Assembly: GCF_900110965.1 (NCBI RefSeq)
Contig: NZ_FOFO01000019.1
Span: 1-64,000 of the forward strand
Length of the DNA: 64,000 nt
Source: Ectothiorhodospira magna
GTDB lineage: Bacteria; Pseudomonadota; Gammaproteobacteria; Ectothiorhodospirales; Ectothiorhodospiraceae
Reading direction: 5' to 3'
This document shows positions 34,965 through 44,252 of the stretch, piece by piece. The notes below the pieces were generated by a model that ran no database searches, was not told the DNA's origin, and was given only the letters and a program-made list of their open reading frames with translations. The first letter of the stretch is position 1. The number at the start of each line of letters is the position of its first letter. The translations under genes and the position numbers were made by a program.

Positions 34965-35462
34965 TCATTGCATCACAAGACTATTGAAGTACACCGCTTC
35001 CACCTGGGTGGACTCCCCTCGCCGCGACAACACCTGCAGCACCTCCTGCAGTACAGCTTCGCGCACCTGCTCCTTGCCTTCCCGGGTGATCAGGTCATCG
35101 TAGGTTTTATTGCCGATGAGAATCATCAGATCATTTCGGATCACCGGCATGTGGCGGTTCACACCGTCGAATACTGCCGGGTCACGGGCCATCAGCACGA
35201 TGCCCACCTGGACAAACCGAATCCGCCCCGAACCCTGGAAGTTCACCACCAAAGGAGGTTCCAAAGGCAGGTAGATTGCCGGTCTTGGGGCTTCCGGGCG
35301 GTCCCGGTCCAGATCAAGTCCCCCCAGAAGATACCAGGCAGCACCGCCGCCGGCGGCAGCTGCCACCAAAGTGATCAACAATAAAATGATGATCAGCTTG
35401 AGCTTGCCGCCCTTACCCTTGGCAGGCTTGGTTGCTGCGGTTTTTTCAGGTTTTTTGGCCAT
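34965..35462 (-). CDS. fliL: Flagellar basal-body-associated protein FliL
   Basis: A 165-residue inner-membrane protein: Lys-rich cytoplasmic N-terminus, one transmembrane helix (about 24-46, KLIIILLLITLVAAAAGGGAAWYLL) and a periplasmic FliL domain (NFQGSGRIRFVQVGIVLMARDP). It supports stator function. It is the first gene of the fliLMNOPQR transcript, 23 nt after the inferred start of a sigma-54 promoter. Confidence 0.95.
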   Translation of the reverse strand: MAKKPEKTAATKPAKGKGGKLKLIIILLLITLVAAAAGGGAAWYLLGGLDLDRDRPEAPRPAIYLPLEPPLVVNFQGSGRIRFVQVGIVLMARDPAVFDGVNRHMPVIRNDLMILIGNKTYDDLITREGKEQVREAVLQEVLQVLSRRGESTQVEAVYFNSLVMQ

Positions 35463-35495
35463 GCCTGTGCAACCCTCCGTTTTGCGCTTATTTTA

Positions 35496-35512
35496 AGCAA
35501 TATACATACCAA
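35496..35512 (-). promoter_or_regulatory. Sigma-54 (RpoN) promoter of fliLMNOPQR-flhBA
   Basis: On the minus strand TTGGTATG-TATA-TTGCT has the invariant GG (35510-35509) and GC (35498-35497) separated by exactly 10 bp and a perfect TTGCT -12 element; the -24 element has TGGTAT for TGGCAC. It sits in AT-rich DNA 35 bp before fliL. This fits the RpoN/FleQ-FleR hierarchy of polar flagella. Confidence 0.65.
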
Positions 35513-35887
35513 AAACGCAAATTACTTTAAAATCAAAATATTAAAAATGATGACATTGATGGCGTGACGAGCTATTGACGATTTGCCCGCGGCCAAAAAC
35601 GACAGCATACCGACACCTGGAAACCCAGGGCGACCAGGGAGAGGGAATTATACGGCGGGAAGATGGCCAAGGCGGGAAAAACAAAAGGCCGTTGTTGACA
35701 CCCTACCCACGGCTAAAGCCGTATAACCACAGCACGAACAGGGTGGGAGCAAAAAACAGGTACACGCCGGGTTGATTTTCTCAAGCCCAACGCCCGGCAC
35801 TCAGGACATTCACAACGACCCTGTTCAGCAGATGCTGCTGAACAGGTTTTGGCAGGTATGCATGATCAGTTTGCGCGGCACACCCCG
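35513..35887. other. Intergenic region between fliK and fliL
   Basis: No gene is visible in these 375 bp. It holds an AT-rich stretch upstream of the fliL promoter (35513-35560), where an activator could bind, small inverted repeats (CCTGG-aaac-CCAGG near 35618; CGGCTAAAGCCG near 35710) and the strong hairpin at 35820-35846 downstream of fliK. Confidence 0.5.
35820..35846. terminator. Hairpin downstream of fliK
   Basis: A perfect 11-bp stem (CCTGTTCAGCA / TGCTGAACAGG) with a 5-nt loop lies 42 bp after the fliK stop. The T-run follows on the plus side, so for the minus-strand fliE-fliK transcript it is a structural barrier rather than a textbook terminator. Confidence 0.5.
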
Positions 35888-37207
35888 TCAGGCATAGGCA
35901 TCCAGCAGTCCAGTACCCGAGGCCCGATCATCCCCTTCGCCCCTGGCGGCTGACTCCAGATCATCCCCCTGATCTGCCCCTTCCCCCTGCAAACCGCCAT
36001 TGGCCAAAGCATCATCCCCACCCTGTCCCCCGGACTGACGCCCGGAAACATCCACGTTGACCAACTGGATACCCTGCTCGGAAAACATCTCCCTCAATCG
36101 GGGCAAGGCTGCATCAAGGGCTTCCCGGGTCTGGGCATGATGGGCCAAAAACTGAATATTGGCCCGATCCCCTTCCATGGCGATACGCACATCCACCGGA
36201 CCTAGCTGGGCTGGATTGAGCCGCAGTTCTGCAGCCTGCATGTTGTGGTTCACCATCCACAGCACACGACTCCCCACCGCCTGCCCCCAATTGGGCCGGG
36301 ACAGGGGCACCGTCACCTCCAGGGGACGGGGGGCGGTGGATGAAGTCTGGGACGAGAGGGTGGTCTCGCTGGCCAGGGGGGTCAGTGGTGTGGTGTCACG
36401 GCCTGCCGGGGTGGATTCCGTAGACATACGCCCCACCAGGGCATGTAATGCCTGGGGCATCACCGATCGCTCTTCCCCCGCAGGGACGGACTGGGATTGC
36501 AATACCTGGGCCACCGCCGCCGCCAGGGCATTGAGTTCGGGACGATGACCCGCCCTCGGAGCACGGGATTCATCAGTCAGGGCCACAGGCTCTGCCCCTG
36601 GATTCCCGACAGACCGCCAGGCCGCTGCCAGGGTGGCCAGGGCCGTCTCGGGCGACTTTTGGGCCAGCGCATCGGCATCCACCCCGGCCTGATTCATCAA
36701 CGATTCCAATAGCCGACTCAGACCCTCCTCGGGAGACAGGGTGGCCCATGCTTCATCATCCACATCAGCCTGGGCCAACAAGGATTCCAGCACCAGAATC
36801 AAACCGTCCTCGGGGGGCAGCAGGGCCAGGGATTCCCTGTCAATCCCGGTCTGAATCATCAAGGCCTCCAGGACTGGCAACAGATCATTCTCGGGAGACA
36901 GGGTCGCCAATGCCTCCGCATCGATACCCACCTGATTCATCAATGCTTCCAGAATCGGCAGCAAAGGTACGGCATCCTCCAGTCCATCCATCTCCGACGA
37001 GACCATCGGCTCTCCTTCCTTGAGCCATTTCGACAACGCTTCCGCTGGCACAGCCCCCTCCTGAGGATGGCCCGGCCCCAGCAATGCCTTGAAACTTTTG
37101 TGAAAATCCTGACCGTCTTCCCCAGCGGCCTGGAGCCACAGGGGCATCCCCGTATCCAGGCCACCGGCAGACGACTTGCCCAATACAGAAAAAGGAATAA
37201 GTGACAT
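35888..37207 (-). CDS. fliK: Flagellar hook-length control protein FliK
   Basis: A 439-residue export ruler. The C-terminal Flg_hook domain (about 290-390) contains MQAAELRLNPAQLGPVDVRI and ANIQFLAHHAQTREALDAALPRLREM. The N-terminal ruler part includes four consecutive 27-residue repeats (residues 82-189). Start MSLIPFS at 37207, with AGAGGA nine bases upstream. It is the last gene of the fliEFGHIJK group. Confidence 0.93.
   Translation of the reverse strand: MSLIPFSVLGKSSAGGLDTGMPLWLQAAGEDGQDFHKSFKALLGPGHPQEGAVPAEALSKWLKEGEPMVSSEMDGLEDAVPLLPILEALMNQVGIDAEALATLSPENDLLPVLEALMIQTGIDRESLALLPPEDGLILVLESLLAQADVDDEAWATLSPEEGLSRLLESLMNQAGVDADALAQKSPETALATLAAAWRSVGNPGAEPVALTDESRAPRAGHRPELNALAAAVAQVLQSQSVPAGEERSVMPQALHALVGRMSTESTPAGRDTTPLTPLASETTLSSQTSSTAPRPLEVTVPLSRPNWGQAVGSRVLWMVNHNMQAAELRLNPAQLGPVDVRIAMEGDRANIQFLAHHAQTREALDAALPRLREMFSEQGIQLVNVDVSGRQSGGQGGDDALANGGLQGEGADQGDDLESAARGEGDDRASGTGLLDAYA
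36641..36964 (-). repeat. Four 81-bp tandem repeats in fliK
   Basis: Residues 82-108, 109-135, 136-162 and 163-189 share the pattern L-L-x-x-LE-[AS]-L-x-x-Q-x-x-[IV]-D-x-[ED]-[AS]-[LW]-A-x-x-[SP]-PE. The total of 324 bp is exactly 4 x 81. The units have diverged at DNA level, so the array is old rather than freshly amplified. Confidence 0.85.
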
Positions 37208-37287
37208 ATTGATCAATCCTCTGCAAGGAAACCTGCAAATCACGAAAGGGGGTGTCAGGGAAGCGGCAGATCAGCCGGGGAACCCCG

Positions 37288-37731
37288 TCAACCGATGCTG
37301 CGGGATACCCGCCCGCTACGATCATCCTGTTCAAACTGTTCGCGCCGATCCTGCTGCCTGAGCTCTTCCCGCTGAAACTGTTCCACCACCCGATTCAGGG
37401 CGGTGGTCTTGCCCCGCGCTTCCACCCAGTGACCACGACTGGTTTCCAGTTCCCGACGGGCCGTTTCCACCAGCCGGGCCTGCTGCTCGATGGCCTCATT
37501 GAGACGGTGCAGGAACAGACGATAATCCCGGGCCGATAATGCAGTCATACCCAGCCCGCTACGGGATTCAAAATGCAGGGCATATTCATCCCGGTAGCTG
37601 CTCAGTTCCTCAAGCCGGTTCAGCCGCTCATCCAGGGTCTGCTGGGATTGGCCCAGACGCTGGGCCGCCTGCTGCTGACGACCATCGGCCACCTGCAATA
37701 CCGGTTCCATACGCTTGGATCGAGTAACCAT
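37288..37731 (-). CDS. fliJ: Flagellar export chaperone FliJ
   Basis: A 147-residue, highly charged protein forming one long antiparallel coiled coil (LQVADGRQQQAAQRLGQSQQ, YRLFLHRLNEAIEQQARLVETARRE), as expected for FliJ, which links the FliI ATPase to FlhA. ATG 37731 overlaps no gene and lies 2 bp after the fliI stop. Confidence 0.9.
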   Translation of the reverse strand: MVTRSKRMEPVLQVADGRQQQAAQRLGQSQQTLDERLNRLEELSSYRDEYALHFESRSGLGMTALSARDYRLFLHRLNEAIEQQARLVETARRELETSRGHWVEARGKTTALNRVVEQFQREELRQQDRREQFEQDDRSGRVSRSIG

Positions 37732-37733
37732 GC

Positions 37734-39152
37734 TCAAGACCTCTGCTGTTTCATCCGTGCCTCAGGCACGGGAGGGGGGGGCGGTGTCTCCATCAAATGA
37801 TCGAGAGCCTTGAGGCTCTCCTTGAAATTCACCGACTGCCGCATATCCTGCTGCAAGTACTGTTCCAGTCTGGGCTGCAGAACAATGGCCTCATCCACCC
37901 TGGGATCAGAACCCCGCTGGTAGGCACCGACACTGATCAGATCCCGGTTTTGCTGATAATGGGAATACACCTGCTTGAACCGCCGGGCCACCTGGATGTG
38001 GCCGGGGTCTACGATGTCGTTCATGACCCGGGAGACGGAAGATTCGATGTCGATGGCGGGATAACGCCCTGTGTCGGCAATCCGGCGCGACAGCACCACA
38101 TGGCCGTCAAGAATGGCCCGGGCGGCGTCGGCAATCGGATCATTGGTATCATCCCCTTCTGCCAGTACCGTGTAGAACGCCGTGATGGAACCATTGCCCT
38201 GATCTCCATTACCAGCCCGTTCCACCAATTGAGGTAACTTGGCAAATACCGAAGGGGTATACCCCTTGGTGGCCGGTGGTTCACCGATGGCCAGGGAAAT
38301 CTCCCGCTGGGCCTGGGCAAAGCGGGTCAAAGAATCCATCAGCAGCAACACATCATGGCCCTTATCACGAAAATACTCGGCAATACTGGTGGCCAGCATG
38401 GCGCCGTGCAGGCGCATCAGCGGCGGATGGTCTGCCGGTACCGCCACCACCACCGCCCGGGCCAACCCTTCTGCACCGAGAATATTCTGTACAAATTCAT
38501 TCACTTCCCGGCCCCGCTCACCGATCAAGCCAACCACGGTGATATCGGCGGTGGTATATCGGGTCATCATCCCCAACAGCACACTCTTGCCCACGCCACT
38601 GCCGGCAAACAGGCCCATCCGCTGCCCCCGCCCCACGGTGAGCAATCCGTTGATGGCCCGTACCCCCACGTCCAGAGGATCGTGGATTGGACGCCGGGAC
38701 AGGGGATTGACGCTGCGGCCATTGAGTGAAACATGATCATCACAACGGGGCGGGGGCCGACCATCCAGGGGACGGCCTGAACCATCCAGTACCCGCCCCA
38801 GCAAGGCATCGCCCACCTGGACATCATGGTTATGGCGAATGGGCACCACCCGGGCACCTGGGGTCAGGCCACTCACCTCCCCCACCGGCATGAGAAAAGT
38901 TCGCTCACCGGAAAAACCCACCACTTCCGCTTCAACCCCGTGGCCCCCCGGACACACAATCCGGCAGCGGCCACCAACGGAAATTTGACAGCCCTCCGCT
39001 TCCAGGGTGAGTCCCACCATCCGCACCAGGCGACCTTCCGCCACCACCGCCTGGGCCCGATTGGCTCTGGCACGATAACGGGACAGGTTTTCCATCAGTG
39101 CGGCGGTCCGCACCGCCGGGCGCAGGGCCTGGGGCAAGCCAGCATCAGACAT
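37734..39152 (-). CDS. fliI: Flagellum-specific ATP synthase FliI
   Basis: A 472-residue F1-beta-like ATPase of the export apparatus. Walker A is FAGSGVGKS, Walker [20 protein letters not shown], with [14 protein letters not shown] and [14 protein letters not shown] also canonical. It overlaps fliH by 8 bp. Confidence 0.97.
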   Translation of the reverse strand: MSDAGLPQALRPAVRTAALMENLSRYRARANRAQAVVAEGRLVRMVGLTLEAEGCQISVGGRCRIVCPGGHGVEAEVVGFSGERTFLMPVGEVSGLTPGARVVPIRHNHDVQVGDALLGRVLDGSGRPLDGRPPPRCDDHVSLNGRSVNPLSRRPIHDPLDVGVRAINGLLTVGRGQRMGLFAGSGVGKSVLLGMMTRYTTADITVVGLIGERGREVNEFVQNILGAEGLARAVVVAVPADHPPLMRLHGAMLATSIAEYFRDKGHDVLLLMDSLTRFAQAQREISLAIGEPPATKGYTPSVFAKLPQLVERAGNGDQGNGSITAFYTVLAEGDDTNDPIADAARAILDGHVVLSRRIADTGRYPAIDIESSVSRVMNDIVDPGHIQVARRFKQVYSHYQQNRDLISVGAYQRGSDPRVDEAIVLQPRLEQYLQQDMRQSVNFKESLKALDHLMETPPPPPVPEARMKQQRS

Positions 39153-39948
39153 GGGGATGGGTCTCCTGCCGGCCTTCTGCGGCCTGTTCTGATTCTGAAT
39201 CGGAACCGCGCTCTCCCCCCCAGGCGGCGGTAATCACCGCGTTCAGGCGAGACTCCAGGGTGGCATCCACCCGTGAAGTGTCGGTCATGACCCGGATACC
39301 CCCGCGACTCAAGGCCGGATCCTCCACAATGGACCAGGGCCGCTCCAGCTCGTCCAGCCGCAGGGTTTCCCGCACCAGCCGGGCATCTTCCGGATGCAGG
39401 TGCAGACGGAGCTTGCGCTCGGCACTGGGCAACGCCTCCAGAGCCTGGCGCAGTACGGCCACGATGGCCCCAGGGTCAGTCTTGAGTTCCCGGCGGACCA
39501 GTTGACGGGCCACAGCCATGGCCAGTTGCACCAGTTCTTCCTCCACTGCCGTATCCAGTGCCTTGTAGGGCTGTTCCAGTCCCTGGATCAAGCCATCCAG
39601 CAGAGCCAGTCGCTCCTGGATCTTGTGGGCACCCGCCTTCATCCCCTGGGCATGGCCTTCAGCCTGACCTCTGGCCAGTCCCTCCTGACGCCCCTCCTCC
39701 AGCCCTTGGGCATGACCCGCCTCCCGCCCCAGACGCAGCCCTTCCTCATAGGCTTGACGCTCAATCTCCAAAATGCGCTCAGCGGTTGGCAGGCTGGTCG
39801 GGGTGTCTTCCCCGGCACCGTCCTCATCGGTCTTTGGTGCCTTGGTTTCGGTCACCAGCTCACAGTCCGCCAAAGGCCCGTGAACGTCGGGAACCTCCCA
39901 ACGCTGCGCCCCCTGACCCTGCTCCGATGTAATGATACGTTCAGCCAT
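39145..39948 (-). CDS. fliH: Flagellar export ATPase regulator FliH
   Basis: A 267-residue protein. The central region contains a GxxxG-type helix ([31 protein letters not shown]), a hallmark of FliH dimers. The C-terminal domain (about 130-250, [22 protein letters not shown]) binds FliI. The acidic N-terminus would bind FliN. Confidence 0.93.
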   Translation of the reverse strand: MAERIITSEQGQGAQRWEVPDVHGPLADCELVTETKAPKTDEDGAGEDTPTSLPTAERILEIERQAYEEGLRLGREAGHAQGLEEGRQEGLARGQAEGHAQGMKAGAHKIQERLALLDGLIQGLEQPYKALDTAVEEELVQLAMAVARQLVRRELKTDPGAIVAVLRQALEALPSAERKLRLHLHPEDARLVRETLRLDELERPWSIVEDPALSRGGIRVMTDTSRVDATLESRLNAVITAAWGGERGSDSESEQAAEGRQETHPHV

Positions 39949-40015
39949 AACACCTTATTCTCCGCACCCACGCCGACCGGGTTTCAACCGGGGACCATAA
40001 CCTGCAGCAGACTGC

Positions 40016-41023
40016 CTACAGCATCTGCTCGCCGCCCTTGTTGCCCAGTACGATTTCTCCTGATTCGGCCATACGGCGGGCAATACCGAGAATTTCCTTC
40101 TGTGCCACCTCGACCTCGCTCAGACGCACCGGCCCCTTGGCTTCCAGGTCGTCCAGCAACATCTCGGCAGCTCGCTTGGACATATTTCTGAAAATCTTGT
40201 CCTTGACAGCATCGTCGGCACCCTTGAGGGCCAATACCAAAGAATCAGTAGATACTTCCCGCAGCAGGGACTGAATGCCCCGATCGTCCACATCCACCAG
40301 GTTGGCAAAGACAAACATCAGGTCCTGAATCTTCTGGCCCAGGGATTCGTCCAGCTCCCGCACCTTGTCCATGATCTCGCCTTCGTTGGTGGAATCCATG
40401 AAATTGAGGATGTTGGCCGCACTCTTGACCCCCCCCACGGAAGAGGACTTGACGTTCATATTGCCCGCAAACTGACGCTCCAGAATATCGTCCAGTTCCA
40501 TCAGGGCCGACGGCTGCACCCCGTCCAGGGTGGCAATGCGCATCAGCACATCCGGCTGAATACGGCCCGGCAGGAATGACAACACGGCAGCGGAATGATC
40601 TGGATCCAGATAGGACAATACGATGGCAATGATCTGAGGATGTTCCAGACGAATGACCTCAGCCACGGCACGGGGGTCCATCCACTTCAATGATTCCAGT
40701 CCCTTGGAATTGCGGCCCAGCAGGATGCGATCAATCACACCATCAGCCTTGTCCTTGCCCAAGGCTGTGGTCAGTACACTGCGTATGTACTCATCCGACC
40801 CCATGCCCAGGGCAGTCTGCTCTTCCACTACGGCAATGAAATCATCCAGTACTTCGCCCACCTGGGTCTTGGAGACATTGGCCAGGGTAGCCATGGCGGT
40901 GCCGATTCGCTGCACCTCCTTGGGCCCCATGTGCTTGAGTACCTCGGCGGCGGATGCCTCACCCAGACTCATCAGGAATACTGCGGCCCGGTCCGGGCCT
41001 GCCAAATCGCTCTTAGTTTCCAT
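40016..41023 (-). CDS. fliG: Flagellar motor switch protein FliG
   Basis: A 335-residue C-ring protein that generates torque with the stators. N, middle (EHPQIIAIVLSYLD, EHPQ motif near 128) and C-terminal domains are all present. The C-terminal torque helix contains DDRGIQSLLREV and the charged LALKGADDAVKDKIFRNMSKRAAEML. It overlaps fliF by 11 bp. Confidence 0.97.
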   Translation of the reverse strand: METKSDLAGPDRAAVFLMSLGEASAAEVLKHMGPKEVQRIGTAMATLANVSKTQVGEVLDDFIAVVEEQTALGMGSDEYIRSVLTTALGKDKADGVIDRILLGRNSKGLESLKWMDPRAVAEVIRLEHPQIIAIVLSYLDPDHSAAVLSFLPGRIQPDVLMRIATLDGVQPSALMELDDILERQFAGNMNVKSSSVGGVKSAANILNFMDSTNEGEIMDKVRELDESLGQKIQDLMFVFANLVDVDDRGIQSLLREVSTDSLVLALKGADDAVKDKIFRNMSKRAAEMLLDDLEAKGPVRLSEVEVAQKEILGIARRMAESGEIVLGNKGGEQML

Positions 41024-42677
41024 CGTCAGCCACCCAGTTCTTTACCACTTGAGCCACCAGTTTGGGGTCTTCCTTGATCAGTTCGCGCACCCGTTGCAGA
41101 TTTTCTTCATAGGTTGCCGGCTTCTTGCCCGGCAGATGCAGGGGATCTCCTGCGTCATGGGTCAGACTGAGTTGATCCTCACCCACTTTTTCGCCCCCTT
41201 CCAGTTGCTTGATGCCACCGGCCTCATCGGTTTGTGCCTCAGAGGCGCCCTTGGCCGCCAGACCCTTGAGCATGGGCCGTACCACCAGCAGGATCAACAG
41301 CAGGGCCAGCAAAGCCACCAGAGCCAGTTTCGCCAGATCCTGTACCCAGGGTTCCTGCCAGATGGCCGGCTCAGGGAAAACATCGGTTTCAGCCACCATG
41401 CGGAACGGGGCATTCATCACATTAACACTGTCACCCCGGCGGGCATCAAATCCCACTGCCTCCCGAACCAGCCGTTCAATGCGCTGCAGTTCTTCCTCGG
41501 GGATGGGGGCGCGGATCAGCTCACCTTCCTCGTTGGTCTGATCACGGAAGTCCAGCACCACCGCCACCGACAGACGACGCACAGTACCCGGCGCCTCCCG
41601 TACATGGCTGATGGTACGATCCACCTCGAAATTACGGGTCATGCGGCGGCTGCTGGAACCAGGCAGGGTATCACCGTCCGGTCCAAGTACCCCCTCCCCC
41701 TCGGCGTCCAGGGCGCCACCAGCAGGCGGCTGGTTGGTCAGGGCGCCGGGTATGCCCATCATGCCCAGATTGCCCCGGGTTTCTTCCTCGGCCAGCTGTT
41801 CACTGCGCAGGGCCGTCAGCTCCGGGTCATAATTTTCGATGGTCCGCTCGATGCGGGAAAAATCCAGATCGGCGGAAACCTGAGCACGCACCCCATCGGG
41901 ACCGGCAATGGGAGTCACGATCTCCATGATACGCCGTACATAGCTTTCTTCCACCCGGCGGGTAAATTCCAGGTTGCGGGTGGACAGGTTCATGCCCTCG
42001 TCCTCATCCCTGGGGGTCAGCAACCGGCCCTGCTGGTCCACTACGGTGACCCGCTCCGGTTCCAGCTCCGGAATACTGGAAGACACCAGATGGACGATAC
42101 CTGCCACCTGACGTTCTGTCAGGCTCCGGCCCGGATGCAGATTCACCAACACCGAAGCGCTGGGCTTGGTACGGTCGCGGACAAAAACCGATTCCCGGGG
42201 TTGTGCCAGATGCACCCGTGCGAATTCCACGCTGGAAAGGGTGGCCACCGAGCGGGCCAGTTCACCTTCCATGGCCCGGTGATAGCGAGCGGTCTCCACC
42301 AGACGGCTGGTGCCGATGCCCTGATCCTGCTGCATCAGCTCAAACCCAAAGCCAGTGTCCTTGGGCAAGCCCTCTGTTGCCATTTGCAAGCGGGCTTCGT
42401 GGACCCTGGTGGCGGGCACCTGAATGGCACCAGAAAGCGGGTCGATGCGATAGTTGATGCCCTGACGCCCCAGGGCCTCCATGACTTGGGCCGACTCCCG
42501 CTCCCCCAAACCGGGGAACAGTGTGGCGTAACTGGGGCGGGTTGCCCAAATGAACAGGCTCACCACCAGTGCGATGGTCGCGGCCACCCCCACCAGCAAG
42601 CCGATCTGGCTCTGGCGGGGCAGACTGGTGAAGCCCTGCATCTGCTGATTGAACGTTGTGGTCAATGAAGTGGCCAT
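41013..42677 (-). CDS. fliF: Flagellar MS-ring protein FliF
   Basis: A 554-residue inner-membrane ring protein with two transmembrane helices (about 24-45 and 440-465). Ring-building motifs lie between them (ATLFPGLGERESAQVMEALGRQGINYRI, VARVHLAQPRESVFVRDRTKPSASVLV). The C-terminal cytoplasmic tail (VAQVVKNWVADDGN) binds FliG. Confidence 0.97.
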   Translation of the reverse strand: MATSLTTTFNQQMQGFTSLPRQSQIGLLVGVAATIALVVSLFIWATRPSYATLFPGLGERESAQVMEALGRQGINYRIDPLSGAIQVPATRVHEARLQMATEGLPKDTGFGFELMQQDQGIGTSRLVETARYHRAMEGELARSVATLSSVEFARVHLAQPRESVFVRDRTKPSASVLVNLHPGRSLTERQVAGIVHLVSSSIPELEPERVTVVDQQGRLLTPRDEDEGMNLSTRNLEFTRRVEESYVRRIMEIVTPIAGPDGVRAQVSADLDFSRIERTIENYDPELTALRSEQLAEEETRGNLGMMGIPGALTNQPPAGGALDAEGEGVLGPDGDTLPGSSSRRMTRNFEVDRTISHVREAPGTVRRLSVAVVLDFRDQTNEEGELIRAPIPEEELQRIERLVREAVGFDARRGDSVNVMNAPFRMVAETDVFPEPAIWQEPWVQDLAKLALVALLALLLILLVVRPMLKGLAAKGASEAQTDEAGGIKQLEGGEKVGEDQLSLTHDAGDPLHLPGKKPATYEENLQRVRELIKEDPKLVAQVVKNWVADDGN

Positions 42678-42696
42678 GATGATTCCCTGATAAGAC

Positions 42697-43020
42697 CTAC
42701 ACCTGCATGTTCATGATGTCCTGATAGGCGGACACCAGCCGATTGCGCACCTGGGTGGCAGCTTCAAAGGAGACACTCGCCTTTTGCGTGGCGATCATCA
42801 CCTGAGCCAAATCCACATCCGGGTCACCCATTTCAAATCGGGTGGACAAGTGATTCCCCTTCTGCTGGGCGCCGTTCACCTTGTCCAGGGATTGTTTGAG
42901 TGCTGCAGCAAAATTGGGCTGAACCGGGGTTGTGGCTGTGACTTTCGGCCCTTCCAGACCCGCACTGGCCGCCAGAACCCGCATTTGCTGAAGTACCTGA
43001 TTAATTTGCATGTCGCTCAT
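42697..43020 (-). CDS. fliE: Flagellar hook-basal body protein FliE
   Basis: A 107-residue rod adaptor between FliF and the rod. The C-terminal MGDPDVDLAQVMIATQKASVSFEAATQVRNRLVSAYQDIMNMQV matches FliE closely. The 50 bp upstream contain no convincing sigma-54 promoter, so it is probably read from the promoter of the fleR-like gene. Confidence 0.95.
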   Translation of the reverse strand: MSDMQINQVLQQMRVLAASAGLEGPKVTATTPVQPNFAAALKQSLDKVNGAQQKGNHLSTRFEMGDPDVDLAQVMIATQKASVSFEAATQVRNRLVSAYQDIMNMQV

Positions 43021-43070
43021 TTTAAAGCCCTCCCATCCTCAGCCATGGGGCCAAGAATCGATATGATCAA

Positions 43071-44084
43071 TCAATAGGGAATGGTGACCCCGGCATCCCG
43101 CAACCTGGCCAATTTGTAGCGCAGGGTACGCGGGCTGATGCCCAGGCGGGCTGCAGCGTCCTTGCGACTGCCGTCTTCGACCCTCAGGGCATCCAGGATC
43201 AACTGCTCCTCCCTGGAGCGCAGGCTGTCCCCAAGACGGCGGTTCTCGGTTCGCGGGGCCAAAGGGACAGAACGGGTCTGTACACCCTCGGGAGGGGCCA
43301 TGGATTCAAACTGGATGGCTGCAGCGTCCAGGGCCTCCCCGTCACGCAGGATCATGGCCCGCTGGATGACGTTATCCAGTTCACGCACATTGCCAGGCCA
43401 GGTATGGTCCATCAGCCGGGCCGCCGCAGCTGCAGACAGGCGAGCCTGATCGATACCACGACCGTGGATGTAAATCAGGCGTCTGGCCAGGGGCAGGATG
43501 TCACCGGGACGTTCCCGCAGGGGGGGGATGACCAAGGGAAAGACATTGAGACGGTAAAACAGATCTTCACGGAATTGACCGTCGGCCACCGCCTGCATGA
43601 GGTTGCGGTTGGAAGTGGCCAGGATACGCACATCCATTTGCACCGGACGGCGGCCTCCCAGTCGTTCCACTTCCCGCTCCTGCAACACCCGCAGCAGCTT
43701 GGCCTGCAGGGACAGGTCCATTTCCGAAATTTCATCCAGTAAAAGGGTACCGCCTTCTGCCAGCTCAAATTTGCCGGGACGGGATTCGTAGGCACCGGTA
43801 AAGGCACCGCGCTCATGCCCAAAGAGCATGGCTTCAAGCATATTTTCCGGGATGGCTGCGCAATTGACAGCCACGAAGGGACCAGCGGCGCGCAGGGAGT
43901 GAGCATGAATGAACCTGGCATAAACCTCTTTGCCCACCCCCGACTCACCGTTGAGCATCACGGTCGCCTCCGAGGCAGCCACACGACGGGCCAGCTCCAC
44001 CAATTCACGGCTCCGGGGATCTTCCGCCACCAGCTCGGCTGTATCCTCCAGAGAATCCATTGTCAGAAGTGTCGACTGGGTCAT
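43071..44084 (-). CDS. fleR: FleR-like sigma-54 activator lacking a receiver domain
   Basis: A 337-residue bacterial enhancer-binding protein. The AAA+ domain starts almost at once (about 20-260): Walker A GESGVGKE, the sigma-54 loop GAFTGA in ERGAFTGAYES, Walker B TLLLDEISEM and WPGNVRELDNVIQRAM. A Fis-type helix-turn-helix ends the protein (RKDAAARLGISPRTLRYKLARL). Position between fleQ and fliE and sequence similarity point to FleR, but FleR of Pseudomonas has about 470 residues with an N-terminal phosphorylatable receiver, and its kinase FleS is encoded next to it. Both are missing here. Activity must be constitutive or controlled another way. Confidence 0.85.
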   Translation of the reverse strand: MTQSTLLTMDSLEDTAELVAEDPRSRELVELARRVAASEATVMLNGESGVGKEVYARFIHAHSLRAAGPFVAVNCAAIPENMLEAMLFGHERGAFTGAYESRPGKFELAEGGTLLLDEISEMDLSLQAKLLRVLQEREVERLGGRRPVQMDVRILATSNRNLMQAVADGQFREDLFYRLNVFPLVIPPLRERPGDILPLARRLIYIHGRGIDQARLSAAAAARLMDHTWPGNVRELDNVIQRAMILRDGEALDAAAIQFESMAPPEGVQTRSVPLAPRTENRRLGDSLRSREEQLILDALRVEDGSRKDAAARLGISPRTLRYKLARLRDAGVTIPY

Positions 44085-44171
44085 CTTACCTGCTCCGAGA
44101 TGTTGTCCGGTTATCGATTACCCCTGATGGTGACGAAACACCGACGAGGGATAAGTCTTCAACCAGACTAA

Positions 44172-44187
44172 AGCAGGTATCGTGCCA
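44172..44187 (-). promoter_or_regulatory. Sigma-54 (RpoN) promoter of the fleR-like gene and fliE operon
   Basis: On the minus strand TGGCACG-ATAC-CTGCT matches the RpoN consensus TGGCAC-N5-TTGCW, with the complete TGGCAC -24 element and GG-N10-GC spacing. It lies about 85 bp before the start codon, next to an AT-rich stretch (44192-44235) suitable for FleQ binding or bending. Confidence 0.75.
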
Positions 44188-44252
44188 GACACTTAAAATG
44201 CTTTTAAAACAAAAATTTAAAAATTAAAAATATTCAGAGTGCCATTATTTCG

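Noticed and set aside
43021-43070. Separate sigma-54 promoter for fliE, as in Pseudomonas
   Set aside because: The 50-bp spacer has GG and GC at wrong spacing (7 bp); read-through from the fleR-like gene is more likely.
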